In this document: positions 1-11,429 of the stretch, in pieces
Position numbering within the stretch: the first letter of the stretch is position 1
Layout: every line of letters starts with the position of its first letter
Notes under the pieces: generated by a model
What the model saw: the letters and a program-made list of their open reading frames with translations, nothing else
Database searches by the model: none
Told to the model about the DNA's origin: nothing
Origin: Pyrenopolyporus hunteri
Taxonomy: Eukaryota; Ascomycota; Sordariomycetes; Xylariales; Hypoxylaceae
Direction of reading: 5' to 3'
Assembly (NCBI GenBank): GCA_902806595.1
Contig: CADCXC010000004.1
Coordinates: forward strand, 3,038,001-3,102,000
DNA length: 64,000 bases
Program-made: the position numbers and the translations under genes

Positions 1-1319
1 AATTCTCATGGCCGGGTCATCGGGTTCCTCGCGTATTATCGGGTTTCATTAGCCCGTACATGTAAGCAGTGTCTCTGGTCTGCATGTGGTAGGTACCTAG
101 GTACCTAGGTAGGTATTCGAAGTACCTCTAAGACGCGGTTGAATGATATGAAGATAACGGGATATAGCTACACTATTTCTTAAGAAGGCTATCTATGAAT
201 GAGTATAAGCTATATAGACATCCGCCGAATGTTGACAACGGTGCTGGGCATCCGTTATCGCAAATATATATATATCAGTTAGGTACCTCAAATGGCCGAT
301 AAGATAATGCCGCTGTAAGAAATGAGTGGTACTGTAAGCTACCTGGTTAGGTGCTGTTCCAGCTGCTTTGGCACGGGCCATGGACAGGGGAACCAGCCAT
401 CCTCTCGCGACTCCGCTTTGGCTTCTGCTACCTCACCTGCTAATCTACACGTACCTATCTACACACACTAATCCGCTAGCGCACTAATCCACTAATCCCC
501 ATCTCGAAAAGACTGAGAGAAGGTACAACCCCAAATCTTGGAGAAAGTCGACGTGTAAATCCAATAGCCGCCGCCGAAAGAGCACGAGAACCAGACCATC
601 TGAACCACTCACTGCCAGAACATTGTTTTTCGACATCATCTCACGCTTTCCCTTTTTTCCCCTTCCCCCTTTAACAGCCAACTCGAGAAAATCCGCGTCG
701 TCCTATGCTCGTTACACCGGCATATTAGCGGTCAGCCAGTCCTATGAGGCCCAACCACCTGTCGCCATCGACGACTTTTAACTTTGATTTGCTCAGTTTG
801 GCCCTGTCCGTCGCCGACGGCTGAACATCAGCATTCGAACTTAATCTGTACCGTATTCGTCGCCCCGACTTTTTCACCCTTAATTAGTGTGTGTAGCCAG
901 CCTACTACACCGTTATTACTGCTACAACTTCCACATCTATTGCAACTATCATAACTATCAGTACCACTACCACTACCACGGCTACGGCCACTCCCAGGAC
1001 CATCATCGCTACCACTGAAAACCTTTCTTCTCGGCCCCATCTCGATAACTATCTCGAAGTAGAAGAATCTCCAGGCGCATTCGACTCCATTGGCTTGACT
1101 AGTCTCTCCGGCTCTTAGAGGTGTCGCAGCGGTCTCTCGCAATGACGCGCTGGTAGTCCTTATTAACCCCCGTCCTCTGCGGTTGATGAGCATGGAATCC
1201 CGCCAACTGGTCCATACTCAGCTGCCAGAGATAAGTCCAATCTTGACCGTGTTGTAGCCAGCAAGACAGAGCATAGGTTCTCGATCCCCTTCTGTCATGG
1301 TCGGCACTGTTCCAACCAA
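1..1319. other. Intergenic / 5' leader of AT-hook gene
   Basis: I see no convincing gene here. There is an ACCTAGGT palindromic cluster at 89-115 and a short TA run near 265-275. From about 620 the plus strand has pyrimidine-rich stretches, as expected for a promoter and leader of the gene that starts at 1320. An upstream out-of-frame ATG at 1297 is described among the findings. Confidence 0.5.
89..115. repeat. ACCTAGGT palindromic repeat cluster
   Basis: The sequence alternates GGTACCTA and GGTAGGTA units, so both strands read nearly alike. It is the first of many similar clusters in the intergenic DNA of this window; none of those I noted lies inside a coding exon. No transposon structure is attached to it. 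Confidence 0.8.
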
Positions 1320-4300
1320 ATGGCTACAACATCCAGTATGCTACTTTCCCCTCCCAATCTCAATAAAAATTTTCCCCCTTATCTAACTTAATTTCTCAGG
1401 CCAACCGCAAGCCAATTCGGCAAATAATACGTCTTCCAATTCTGCGAGGGCCCCGAGTAATACTGCCCAACCGCTCTCCGAGTCTCCCAAGTCTGGTTTG
1501 ACTGCACAGTCACCGTCCCTAACCGCTCCGACTGCCAACGGCGGCGCCAATGGCGTCCTCCCTTCTACTTTGCCGAATGATGGCTCCGTGCACGCGGATC
1601 TGAGATTATATCCTCGGGATGGGCGCGTCAGGAATCCGGTTCCGAGCAAGCTCAAGGATGTGACGGAACAGATGAAGGGAAACTTCAGCGTAATGCACAT
1701 GGACGTTACTAGTCATCGCGCAAGCGAGGGTCGTGACGCCGCGGCGAAGCGCACAAGCGAAAGCACCGCCCTACAAGCTAAGCTTGCCCAGACAGATGCC
1801 TACGTATCTCACCAGAGACGAGCAAACTATCCGAGGCCTCCCGGCTTAAAACAATTCACCTCTCCCAGGAAATCCACTTCTACCGAACCGGTTGCCGATT
1901 CCGCGCCGGCACCAGTGCCAGCTCAACCACTTACCATGGCCGAGACAAAGACCGAGCAGGCCAGACTCCTAACACTCCTGAGGACCCTTCCCCCTCCTAC
2001 TGTCGTTGACCAGTTATGTAAGGCACTCGCATTCTTCGGCGGCATACCCGACGCTCCACCTCCCGTGGACGGCAAGTTCCCCGAGAGCGCTGAAGCAAAT
2101 GGTTCCGGCTCCTTGTTTGTCGGGTGGATTGCCGAGATATTCCCTAGTCTAGGCGAACCTCGAAGACGGGCAGTGGTCTCATCTACGCAGACCCTTACTC
2201 ATCGACGACCGAGGGGACGACCGAAAGGTAGCAAAGCCAGCAAGTCCCGGAGTGATAAGGGTATCAAGAAGAGTACCAAAGGGATCGCAAACAGGGGCCA
2301 GGAGCCTCAGGACGACAGCTGGGTTGATGTAGATGATAGTGTTTTGGAGCTAAATGGAGACGACGATTTAGTTGACGCTGGCGAGAACTTGGAGAATCCT
2401 CCGGGCACACCTCCACAGCCCCATGACGGAGGACAATTCAGCAATACTCCGGTTCCGGGTTCCACTGGCGGCTTTAAGTCCATTAACGACGCCGCTACTG
2501 CCACGGCTACGCCCGGATCCAACGTAAAGCGACGTGGCCGACCCAAAGGCTCTAAGAATCGGCCAAAGGAAATTCTCGGTGTACATCAAGCTGGGCAATC
2601 AGCTGATCCTTCGCTTGTAAATTCGAACGTACCCCCTTCTCAAGCCGATCACGTATCGACCCTTCCAATACCGCCAAAGGTGACTCCTGTGCCAGTGCCA
2701 CTCCCTATGCTCGGCGAGCAGCCGAAGAAGAAGGCAAACGCAGGGCGACCAAAGGGTTCTAAGAACCGCCCAAAGGCCACCAACGAGCCCGCGAGCCAGG
2801 ATATTGCTACCTCTCGGCAGCAGACGGGCGATATATCATCAAATCACCAAAATGCCCAACATTCAGGTCGGATGGCTCAGACTGGTGCCTCGTTCGCAAG
2901 TGGTGCCACCACGTCCTCCGTTGCAGATAGCTCGCACCATAACGACCAACGAACCCAGCTACCGCCTCTGCCTGCGATTCCTAACAGCCAGCTCCCAACC
3001 CCTCAGGTAAAAGAGTCATCGATTGTTGGGAAAAAGCGGAAGCGCCAGTCTGCTCCCGCTGGTACCGTCAACGTTCAAACTGATGGTGCCCCTGATGGCA
3101 TCGCCGGAAGTAATCCAATGTCCCAACAATTGCAGTCTAGTCTTTCGCAGGCCACTTCGGCTCCGATTCCTCAAGCGCAGCCGTCCGTTAGCCAATCTGC
3201 GCAGCAGCCTCCTATAGGTGGTAATGCCGCGCCATCAGCCAAACGACCCCGCAAGTCCCAGGAGCCTGGCTTGCTGCAAGCAGCGAAACGCCCAACTCCG
3301 AATAGTATTGGAAACAAGAATCCGGCGGTGACCCCGGCTGTCACCCTAGATCAAACCCGACAGGCTGGCCAGGGCGCTGTCGCGTCCCAGAATCATACAC
3401 AGGCTGAAGGCCTCGAAGCCCATTACGAACGAATCGCTGCGTTACAAAACCGTAATGATCAAGTACAGAGCAACTCCAATCGCTCCCAAAAACCTCAACA
3501 CCAAGCTGCAGCGACAATCGGAGGCACCACCTCCCCTACTCCCGCGGAGGGCCTGGAGGCTCACTACGAGCGTTTTACTGCCCTTCAAAACCGGCAGGAA
3601 AGCTCGAGGCAGCCGACGGCTAATCGTCAGCAGATGCAACAGCAGACTACCCAGACCGCCTCTCCCATCCTATCACAGACCTCGAAGGCGCCTCAAATGT
3701 CGTCTACCTTAACTTCTCACCAACAACCCAGGTCATCTCAGAATTATTACCAGACACAGACTATGGGCTCGTCTTACAACGCGCAAGCTTCCGCATACAC
3801 TACAAACCAACGCCAGCCTCAGCATATGGCTACCGGGTCTCCTGGAACAGGTCTCGTGCAACATATGACGAATTCTCCTCAGTTCAATGCGCAATCTAAC
3901 TCGCCTCTAATGCAAGGCGATACTAATTACAGGGGATCACCGTCTCTAGTTCATAATAATGCAGGGTATCCGCCGCGTCGAACGCCTTCGGCGTCACCTC
4001 TCGATAACAACTACCGCACAACAGGCGCCGCAGGCCACGGGGTCTCCAATCACTCTCCTCACTTTGGCGCGCGTCAGATCCCGACGACAACTCATAGCAC
4101 GTCACATTCTACAATGCCTTCGGCCTTTACACCGTTCTCCGACTCCAGCTTTCTGGATATACAAAGCTTAGACTCCGGCAACAACCACGGCGGATTAGGT
4201 CTGAGCACTGGTTCGTACGGGCTGGGTAGCGCCGGTGTACCCCAACGAACCACCAGTTCAAGCGCGGCGTCCCTCTACTCGTCGGCCACGGGAATGAATA

Positions 4301-4359
4301 ACAACTACTTGTCCTCCTCCAACGTTGGCCGCGCAACCCAGAACAGGTGGCCGTCTTAG
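1320..4359 (+). CDS. AT-hook DNA-binding protein
   Basis: Predicted 991-residue nuclear protein, join(1320..1335,1400..4359). The start is a 16-nt first coding exon reading MATTS; the 64-nt intron (GTATGC donor, CTAAC branch, TTTCTCAG acceptor) restores frame exactly. Three AT-hooks with the GRPKGSK core are visible near residues 275-287, 382-396 and 452-466. These bind the minor groove of AT-rich DNA. The rest is low-complexity, rich in Gln, Ser, Pro and Thr, with basic patches such as KKRKRQ and AKRPRKSQ that could be nuclear signals. A motif EGLEAHYERxxALQNR occurs twice (about 675-691 and 722-738). No catalytic domain is visible. The family is most likely chromatin-associated or regulatory, but the exact orthologue is not recognised. 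Alternative upstream starts cannot be excluded. Confidence 0.85.
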
Positions 4360-6054
4360 CTTTTGGCTGAGCTAGCACTAAAGACCTGGCCCACGTTAGG
4401 GTGCCGTTTTACACACGATATATGACTGGATGTGGCGTTATGGGACTGGGTCAAAAAAATTATAAACTGGCGTTTGCAACTGGATTCTAGGGAGCGCGAA
4501 TCGACTGCTTCCCTTTTCCCCATTTTTTATTTATTTGGTTTACTCGTTGCATGGTTTACGATGGAATGTTCACAAAGGAAAGGAAAGGGGGTCCAGGATT
4601 CTTTTTCTTTTTTCTTTTTTCAAGTATTCCAATTCACTTCGTTTCTTCATAGTGAACGGTTCTCGACGGGCACCACCAAAGTACAATCAATCGGGATACT
4701 TTTTCTCTGGCCCTAGGGAAAGGGGAAACTTTGTTTATTTATTTATCACTATTGTTCATCTATCGTCATCTATCGTCATCTATTGTAGCAGCAGCAGCAG
4801 ACTTCGTTTCTCCTTCATACCGGTTCTTCACATTAGGAAAGCGTCGGGAGCCAAGGTTCGCGAGTTATGGAAATTCGTTCTTGTCCTCCAATATACCATT
4901 TGTTATCGTTGGGCCCTGCTACAAGGCTTGACTTTTTTTTTCTACTGTTTTATCTTTTTCTCCCCTTGTTCTAATCTCACGAGATTTCTACAACGAAGAA
5001 ACGCTGGGAAAGGAGAGGGGTGGATGGGGGAAGTCGGGAAACGGAGGGAGGGAAGAGATACAGGCTGGATACAGGTTTAACTTAGGTTAGCTGGGTGACG
5101 GAACGGATTGGACTGGAATCGGCCCGAGAACATCATTCGATTGATATATGGGATATATATCTACTCTGCTTGGTTCATCTCCCTGCTCCTCCTTTCATAG
5201 AAGACCGAGTGCGCTTTTTCGCTTCGTGTGTGTACGTCCCCGGCGTGTTGTGACTTTGCACGAACCAACCTGCCAACCGACCCTTGCATAAGTGCTTTTT
5301 CCGCCCTATCCAAATAAAGGATTTCCCGCGACCGCTTCCTTTCCCCCTCCTTTCCCTCTCTCCTGATATCGGGGGAAGAGGGGGAAAAGCTCGCAAGCTT
5401 TGCATGGGGTTGAAAGAAACACAGAATGCCTCTCGAAACATAATGAAAAAGACGGAGTTACGCCTCCCCCATTTCGGTGTATGGCCTATGATGACAAAAG
5501 CAGCAACGACATAAAAAAATGATATAAAAAAAACTGATACCAAGTAGGTGTAATATGGTCGGGTATGACACGTCTCCCTCCATGTGTGCGATCGGCAGCA
5601 AGTAGTAGTAGTAGTAGTAAGCAAGCAAAGACATGAAAGATAAAATGGAAAATCAGGCGAGCCAAGCAGTTTCTCGATGATCGAACTCCTGTAGATTCGC
5701 CCAAGCTCCTCTTCCGTTTCTCCTCCCCTCCCCAACCCAATCCACAAAAAAAGGGGAGGGGAAGAAATAGGAAGAATATGTATATATGTTCCGTGCCTCC
5801 CAGCGGAAAAAAAAAGGGGGGGAGGGAGACGTGAGAGAGGAATAGCAAAGACAAGAAAAGAAAAAGCAAAGGAGGAAATTAAAGTCCCCGCCCCGTGTAT
5901 AACGCCGTGTAAATGCTGATGACATGGCTAGACGATGGCTAGACCCCCGCGGATATCTTCTAAGCGCTTATGCTAGGTATCAATCAACTATTCCCCCCTC
6001 CATTCCTAACCAACACCTTCCCCCCATTTGATGAGTAAGTAGGTATAAATATAA
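4360..6054. other. Convergent 3' regions of AT-hook and F-box genes
   Basis: The flanking genes point at each other, so this 1.7 kb should hold their 3' ends. It contains long homopolymer-like T and A tracts (about 4600-4620, 4930-4960, 5810-5880) and an AGT microsatellite at 5601-5619. Long open frames on both strands are low-complexity and are judged fortuitous. Confidence 0.6.
5601..5619. repeat. (AGT)n microsatellite
   Basis: About six tandem AGT units lie in non-coding DNA 3' of the F-box gene. No function is inferred. Confidence 0.85.
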
Positions 6055-7629
6055 TTATTCGATGGGATCCTCTTCGATAGCTTCGAGAGGTGGCCGGACC
6101 GACTCCGGTGCCGTCCGGCCATACCACCATTCGTCCTCCTCGGCAGCGCCGTCCTCGCGGATCAGCTCCAGCATGACCTGTGCGTTGCGCTTGATGTCCT
6201 GAGGCCGCTCGACAATCTTCCGGTCCAGGATCAGCGCCTCCGCGGTCGGGAGCCATATTTGTTGTAGCGTTGGTAAGTCAGGGAGTAAGGTCTTGAGTTG
6301 CTCTCGCGACAGTTCGCCCATCGGCATGCCTTCGGCCAAGCTCGTATTGAAGACCAAATCTTCCAACGAGCTCATCATCGAAGCGTCGCTACCCCGTCGA
6401 CCCGCGTCCGATCCGTGGCGTCCACGACCGTTGAAATGCACCTCCCCGGATTTCGCAAAATCGGCCTCGCTCGCGCTCGACTTTTTCCGGGTTAATCCCC
6501 TAAACCCTCGCCGCGTTTTCGCCGCCGCCTCCGCGGGCTCTTTCATGACCGAGTTATACCATGAATCAACGGCGCCTCTTCTCGAATTATACCCCTTTAT
6601 CTCCCAGAACCGCTCAACCAGTCGAAGTCCACCAACGCACATGGCTGTCACGTAAACTTCGTCGGGTGGCCGATCCTTCAAGTAACCTCTGAGCGAACGT
6701 TCTATCCGGCCGACATACGATGGAGGCCGAAGACGTCGACAGAAAGAAGATACTACTAAAGGGAAGACCTGGTGAACACGCAATAAGGTCTGGTCATCGT
6801 ACATGTTCATAATCTTCAGCTCGATAGGGTTCAGGGTGTAAGGTTGCTCAGACAGGCCGTGTCCGTCGTGCTCCTTAATATATTCGAGATGTAAGGTTCG
6901 ATAGGTCTCGAAGAAATGGAATATAGTGAAGAGTAGTGGTATTAATCGGCGGCGCATCCTCTCGTATTGCGGTTCGAATTCGATGCGCTGGGCCTCGGTA
7001 GTTCTTAGAAATATCTCCTTAGTCACCCGCTCGCTTATTAAGTAGGAGAGTTTAGCGGCGACGTGCAGCCGGTGCCATATCCCGCATAGATAATGAAGCC
7101 GTACAGCGGACGGATCGGGGGCCGGGTATAATCGTTTCGCATAAGCCGGAACGTGGTGTTCCAGGTGGTATCGGGCAATCGGGAATTCGTTGAGCGTAAT
7201 CATCGCGTGCCACGAGCGCGACGCCAAGCGAAGGCTGAGGATGTCGGATAAGGGTAGGGAAGCGATGATCTGAATCTTCAGCTCATTAGGAAGCGCCAAG
7301 AATAGCTGGTCAAAGGGTGTGCTCTTCCTCCTCGTAGAATCCGTAGACAGTCTCCGGGAATCGTGATCTACGGAATTGCGCGACGGTAGAATCGTCCTCT
7401 TTAAACTGAAATTGGGGCGGCGTCGTTCTGTCCTCTGGGCGTCGTGCGGACCATGATCAGCTGTCTTCGTTCTTCCAATAGGCAGTATGAACGTCGACGA
7501 TTCGGCCACGACAGTGCCATCCTGCGAGTGAGCACCAGCGTCATGGTGTTGTTCCTTGGCCTCGCTGAGTTTCTTAAGCTTATCGAAATACCGCTGCGAG
7601 GCGAATTCGGTGATATGTGGAGGGTCCAT
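6055..7629 (-). CDS. F-box domain protein
   Basis: Intronless 524-residue protein. The start chosen is the ATG at 7629 (MDPPHITEFA); the reading frame is open four codons further but only from a TTG. An F-box is visible at about residues 107-148: FDQLFLALPNELKIQIIASL, then the LRLASRSW segment typical of Skp1-binding F-boxes. F-box proteins act as substrate receptors of SCF ubiquitin ligases. No WD40 or leucine-rich repeats follow; the middle is helical with many Arg and Tyr, and a Ser/Lys/Arg-rich stretch near residues 365-410 looks disordered. Substrate unknown. The neighbouring AT-hook gene converges on it and gives no functional hint. Confidence 0.85.
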   Translation of the reverse strand: MDPPHITEFASQRYFDKLKKLSEAKEQHHDAGAHSQDGTVVAESSTFILPIGRTKTADHGPHDAQRTERRRPNFSLKRTILPSRNSVDHDSRRLSTDSTRRKSTPFDQLFLALPNELKIQIIASLPLSDILSLRLASRSWHAMITLNEFPIARYHLEHHVPAYAKRLYPAPDPSAVRLHYLCGIWHRLHVAAKLSYLISERVTKEIFLRTTEAQRIEFEPQYERMRRRLIPLLFTIFHFFETYRTLHLEYIKEHDGHGLSEQPYTLNPIELKIMNMYDDQTLLRVHQVFPLVVSSFCRRLRPPSYVGRIERSLRGYLKDRPPDEVYVTAMCVGGLRLVERFWEIKGYNSRRGAVDSWYNSVMKEPAEAAAKTRRGFRGLTRKKSSASEADFAKSGEVHFNGRGRHGSDAGRRGSDASMMSSLEDLVFNTSLAEGMPMGELSREQLKTLLPDLPTLQQIWLPTAEALILDRKIVERPQDIKRNAQVMLELIREDGAAEEDEWWYGRTAPESVRPPLEAIEEDPIE

Positions 7630-8700
7630 TGTGCAGGACAATCGGATAGTTGAGCTGGTACGCCTGAATCGAAACGGCAGCGGAGTGAGTGCTCTCGCAG
7701 TGCACGCTTATCCTCTATTGGACAGGGAAAACGACCGCGATGAACTCGATAGTATTGACAATAATCGGTCGCAAATCAAACATGTTGGGACATTTGGGTA
7801 TATCGGAAAGGTTAGATGTTAAGACAGCAAGAAACCCGTCGACGGTTGAAACTGGACGGTAGAGCTCGACGTGAGAGGGTCGCGGATCGCGGGCCAAGTC
7901 GAGGGCGAAGAGGATTGAAAGAGCGACAAACTACAGGTACAGCAATGAGAGATGAAGCGAGCGACGTCAGATGTAGAGACACAATACGACAACTAAAGCG
8001 CTCTGCGCCTCCTCTCTCGACTGCGAATCGAATCCTGGTTGGTTAAGTCTCGGTCGGAGAGGTGGAATTGGAATGCTGAGTCTCGTCAATGCCGTGATGA
8101 CGATCGAGCAGGTGAGTGGCTGTCGCAGACCCTGAGAAATGCGTATCGTGTCGGATGCGATTCGACTCGAGGGGGGCCGTATGAGGAGGGTATCGCGACA
8201 AGAGGAGAGGAGATGCCGACCGAGAGTTCAAGATGTGGTGGTATAGCGGGCAAGGTATTAGGGGGCCAAGAGATAGGGCGCAAGGTGCCTGGGCCAAGGT
8301 TCGGGAACGGGAAGTGGGAAAGATGGGCTTCGAGAATGGGTTGTTTGAACAGGGAGAGAGGACAAGAAAGAGGACAAGGCCGACAGGCGACAGGGCGGAA
8401 TGACCAGATAGGGCAAACTGCCTGCGGTCAAATGCTAGGAACAGAAGAGACCCATAGGCGTCTACCAGATGAACAAAGGAAGTGGATAAGGTTTGAGAAG
8501 TGTGGGAGAAATGAGGCCGAGAACTTGAAGGTGGCAGAGCCCAAGTGGGAACTAGTTCGCGAGTTTGGATCTCTCTTGAATTTCTGGGGGGGAGGGGAGA
8601 ATTGGGAAGGACGGGGGAGTGCGGACGGGGATGGTTTACGGGAGTGGATTGAGTGGTGGTGGATTTGGGAACGGTGATGGTGGACCAGGGTTGTTTTAGG
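7630..8700 (-). promoter_or_regulatory. Probable promoter and leader of F-box gene
   Basis: The first kilobase upstream of the F-box start is strongly strand-asymmetric: purine-rich on the plus strand and so pyrimidine-rich in the sense of the gene, from about 8180 to 8680. Such CT-rich tracts are common just upstream of fungal transcription starts. A plus-strand open frame at 8039-8677 reflects this composition and has no recognisable domain. No defined operator is claimed. Confidence 0.4.
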
Positions 8701-8769
8701 TACCTACCTTACCATCTCTCTCTCCAAGGGAAAAACAGCGGGAGAATCCAGGGCCAGGAAGTTCATTAA

Positions 8770-8808
8770 CGTACCTAAGGTACCTAGGTAGATAGGTAGG
8801 TAGGTACA
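8770..8808. repeat. ACCTAGGT / AGGT repeat cluster
   Basis: Mixed GTACCTA and (GGTA)n units, of the same type as those at 89-115 and elsewhere, in the promoter side of the F-box gene. Confidence 0.8.
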
Positions 8809-9458
8809 GGCATGGAAAGAGAGAGCCGTGCCCCAGGGCATTAGTAAACTACATACACGTACCAACGTATAGGTACGGGCAGGTACCACGTATCAAGTAG
8901 CGTATACAGGCAAGCGCGTGTAGTATATAGTACCTGGCTGGGTACCGGCATCAATTGATTATAAGGTGCGTGTGGGGAACGGGTTGACTGTACACGCATG
9001 TAGGTAGGTACATACACGACCCTATAACGGATACCTATAAGGTTTATAGGCACACGCTTGAGCAGCCTATGAAGCCCATGGCCCATGGGGTGTGCTGGGT
9101 ACCCGGGGGGCGTGGGTGGCACTGGGGGAAAGGTAAAATGTCCACTAAAACCCGTCCAGTCCGCTCGGTGTTATGGTGGCATGAGCTATAAAATAGGGTG
9201 CCCGAGGGGGTGTCCTTCTTTTGCTGCTTACGGCGATTTGGCCGGCCAAATAGTGGAGTGCTGCCGACCTATCGCCAGCGAGTGACATGTCGCTACGCGT
9301 CTTATCGTCTGAATTGTTTAATCCTCTAACATTGGTCCCTGACTCTATTTTTCTCTTTTGCACCGAGAAACAACCTTTTTTTTTTTTCTCGGGTTTCTTT
9401 TTTCTTTTTTTCTTTTTTTCTTTTTTCCTCTCCATACTCCTTCACTCAAACAACTTTT

Positions 9459-9530
9459 AGCCCATACCCATAACCCATATTCATACCCATACCCATACCC
9501 ACGATCCATACCCGCGATCCACACCCATTT
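9459..9530. repeat. CCCATA-type simple repeat
   Basis: Imperfect tandem CCCATA/CCCATAC units with interruptions (CCACGAT, CCGCGAT). Intergenic; no function is inferred. Confidence 0.75.
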
Positions 9531-9747
9531 CGTCAATTCTTCTTATCAGTACGCCATTCTCTGACTCGTTTACTTATCCACCTGTTGACCAACAAATGCA
9601 AAGAAGAGAAAAAGTTAAAAAAAGAGACAACTCTGAAATGTTTGCGTCCGAGAGTCATGCATTTGTGGATCAAGGGTCCAATCCCGCCTTTAATTCATCG
9701 AGAGTACGAGTATCTTACCTAAACCTCATACCCCGAGGTATTTGCAT

Positions 9748-9794
9748 ACCCTACCTACCTACCTAGACACCTACCTAGACACCTAGGTAGGTAT
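9748..9794. repeat. CTAC / ACCTAGGT repeat cluster
   Basis: Runs of CTACCTAC separated by AGACAC end in the palindrome ACCTAGGT. Same family as the other intergenic clusters. Confidence 0.8.
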
Positions 9795-11411
9795 TCATTA
9801 AACTCTCGGCCCCGGCATCAGCTTATTCATTGGCCATTCCCAATTCAACCGTACCTGAACCTGAAGAAGGTTATTACCCTGTCCTGGCGTCTGATCAAGT
9901 CAGACACCTACCTGGTAGGTAGTCAGACAGACAGACACCTTCCGTGAGCACCTCCATCTCCAACGTATACGGTCATCATCGTGTACGGTCATGGCCGATA
10001 GCCCTTCCTCGTACGGGCTTTGGTAAAATTACTCGTCTCCATCAGCATCCGGCAAGCATCCGCGTCTGATATGACACGTCCTGAGTCTATTAGTAGTAGA
10101 GTAATAAACCGGACTCCTCCCTCGAGGCGAACAGCTATCGGGCCGCGGACTCCTCATGGAACTATCGGTCATCCGCAGAATAACTTCACCTCTTAACCTT
10201 AGTGAGTTCCCGCTCTCGGCCTTTCTAGGTACCAGCGCTCGGCCGTGATATTCTCTTTTGTCCAGCTTCTCCCCTTGCTAGCGCTATCTATCCACGCGAT
10301 AATTTTCCCCATCTCTCGCTAGACTTATCACCGACGCCATACTCTTTACGCTACCTTAGCTCCCTCGGTGCGTATCTAGCCGGTTCTAACGACGGGGCTT
10401 GGCTAGCCCTCCTTGCTATGGCGAAGCATCGCAAACAAGATCCTCCCCATTTAGCCTATTATCAGCTCGGTTACAGGTTGCATGTTGCATGTTTGCAGGC
10501 CCTATGTACTTCGCGGAGCCTCGTAGGTTTCCGCTCGTCGTCTCTTGAAAATCCGAGTACTTGTCGCGGCTGGGACCGAGAGTAGCACCGACTATCTCGC
10601 TCGATGTCCTCGAGATTGTCCTCAACATACAAATTACCTACCTACCTATGTATTTGTAAACTACAGTGCGATGCTGTGGTCCTCGTTTATCTATCACGAG
10701 CAGGGTTGTGACACACTTGCCATATGCGGGATTCGATCCAGAGATCTAAGCTTAATATCCCACTCACATACATTGCCTATAGAGCCGAGCGCTAGACGCA
10801 GGGTCTTAAGGACAAGCGACAGATGACGGCCTCGCCGTCGCGCAGTTACGGACGACCTGTCTATCGTAGCGCTTGACGACCATATCGGGTCAATTTGTCC
10901 AGGGGCGGAGAGAATCAACTTTCATGACGATTCACCAGCGCCAGCGATCCAACTACCGTTTGGGAAGGATCTGCATTCGAATTCGGCACTTCTGGGGTTG
11001 CTTTTCTCATTTCGGTCTCGCAGTGTAACATGCCACTTAGACAGCGAGACCACCTTTCTTCCCAATGGGATCGAACCCCCTTTTTCTCAATCTTTGCTCT
11101 GCGAGACATTGCACATGACCATCCTGAGCCGTCCAGTTTCATTAACGACAATCGAGACCCGAAAAGGGCCCTGCGTCATGATATAATGGCCATGCATAGA
11201 AACGCCTCCATGTTTCCTTTATTACCTGCGTCTCGGCATAATCATTCTCGCAGCGCCCAACGCCGTACCTGTCAGCAGACGGATTTTATCCGGAATACAT
11301 AATCTCTTCGTCTCGCGTCGATTCGCACACACGACCCAACGAGCGGTGGTCAGAGATAAGTATGGGCGGTGACACTGCGGTGCGGTGTCTGTCTTTTACA
11401 CTCTGGTGTGA

Positions 11412-11429
11412 AGCAGCAGCAGCAGCAGT
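11412..11429. repeat. (AGC)n microsatellite
   Basis: About six tandem AGC units in the long intergenic region; no coding context. Confidence 0.8.

Noticed and set aside
4432..5080. Plus-strand open frames rich in Phe and Ser after the AT-hook stop
   Set aside because: They arise from T-rich 3' UTR sequence; no signal peptide or conserved motif.
5175..5925. Minus-strand open frames up to 190 codons
   Set aside because: Composition follows A/G-rich tracts on the plus strand; hydrophobic runs come from poly-T sense sequence, not a membrane protein.
8039..8677. 212-codon plus-strand open frame
   Set aside because: Produced by purine-rich composition upstream of the F-box gene; no domain and biased Gly/Arg/Glu content.
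10720..10800. tRNA-like sequence on the minus strand (TAGCGCTCGG A-box-like, GGATCGAATCC B-box-like)
   Set aside because: No clean anticodon stem and no matching acceptor stem could be drawn. It looks like a decayed tRNA or tRNA-derived element, so no tRNA gene is called.
11014..11075. Hairpin GGTCTCGC/GCGAGACC followed by a B-box-like GGATCGAACCC
   Set aside because: Stem of 8 bp with a 22-nt loop, but no A-box at the right distance and no acceptor stem.
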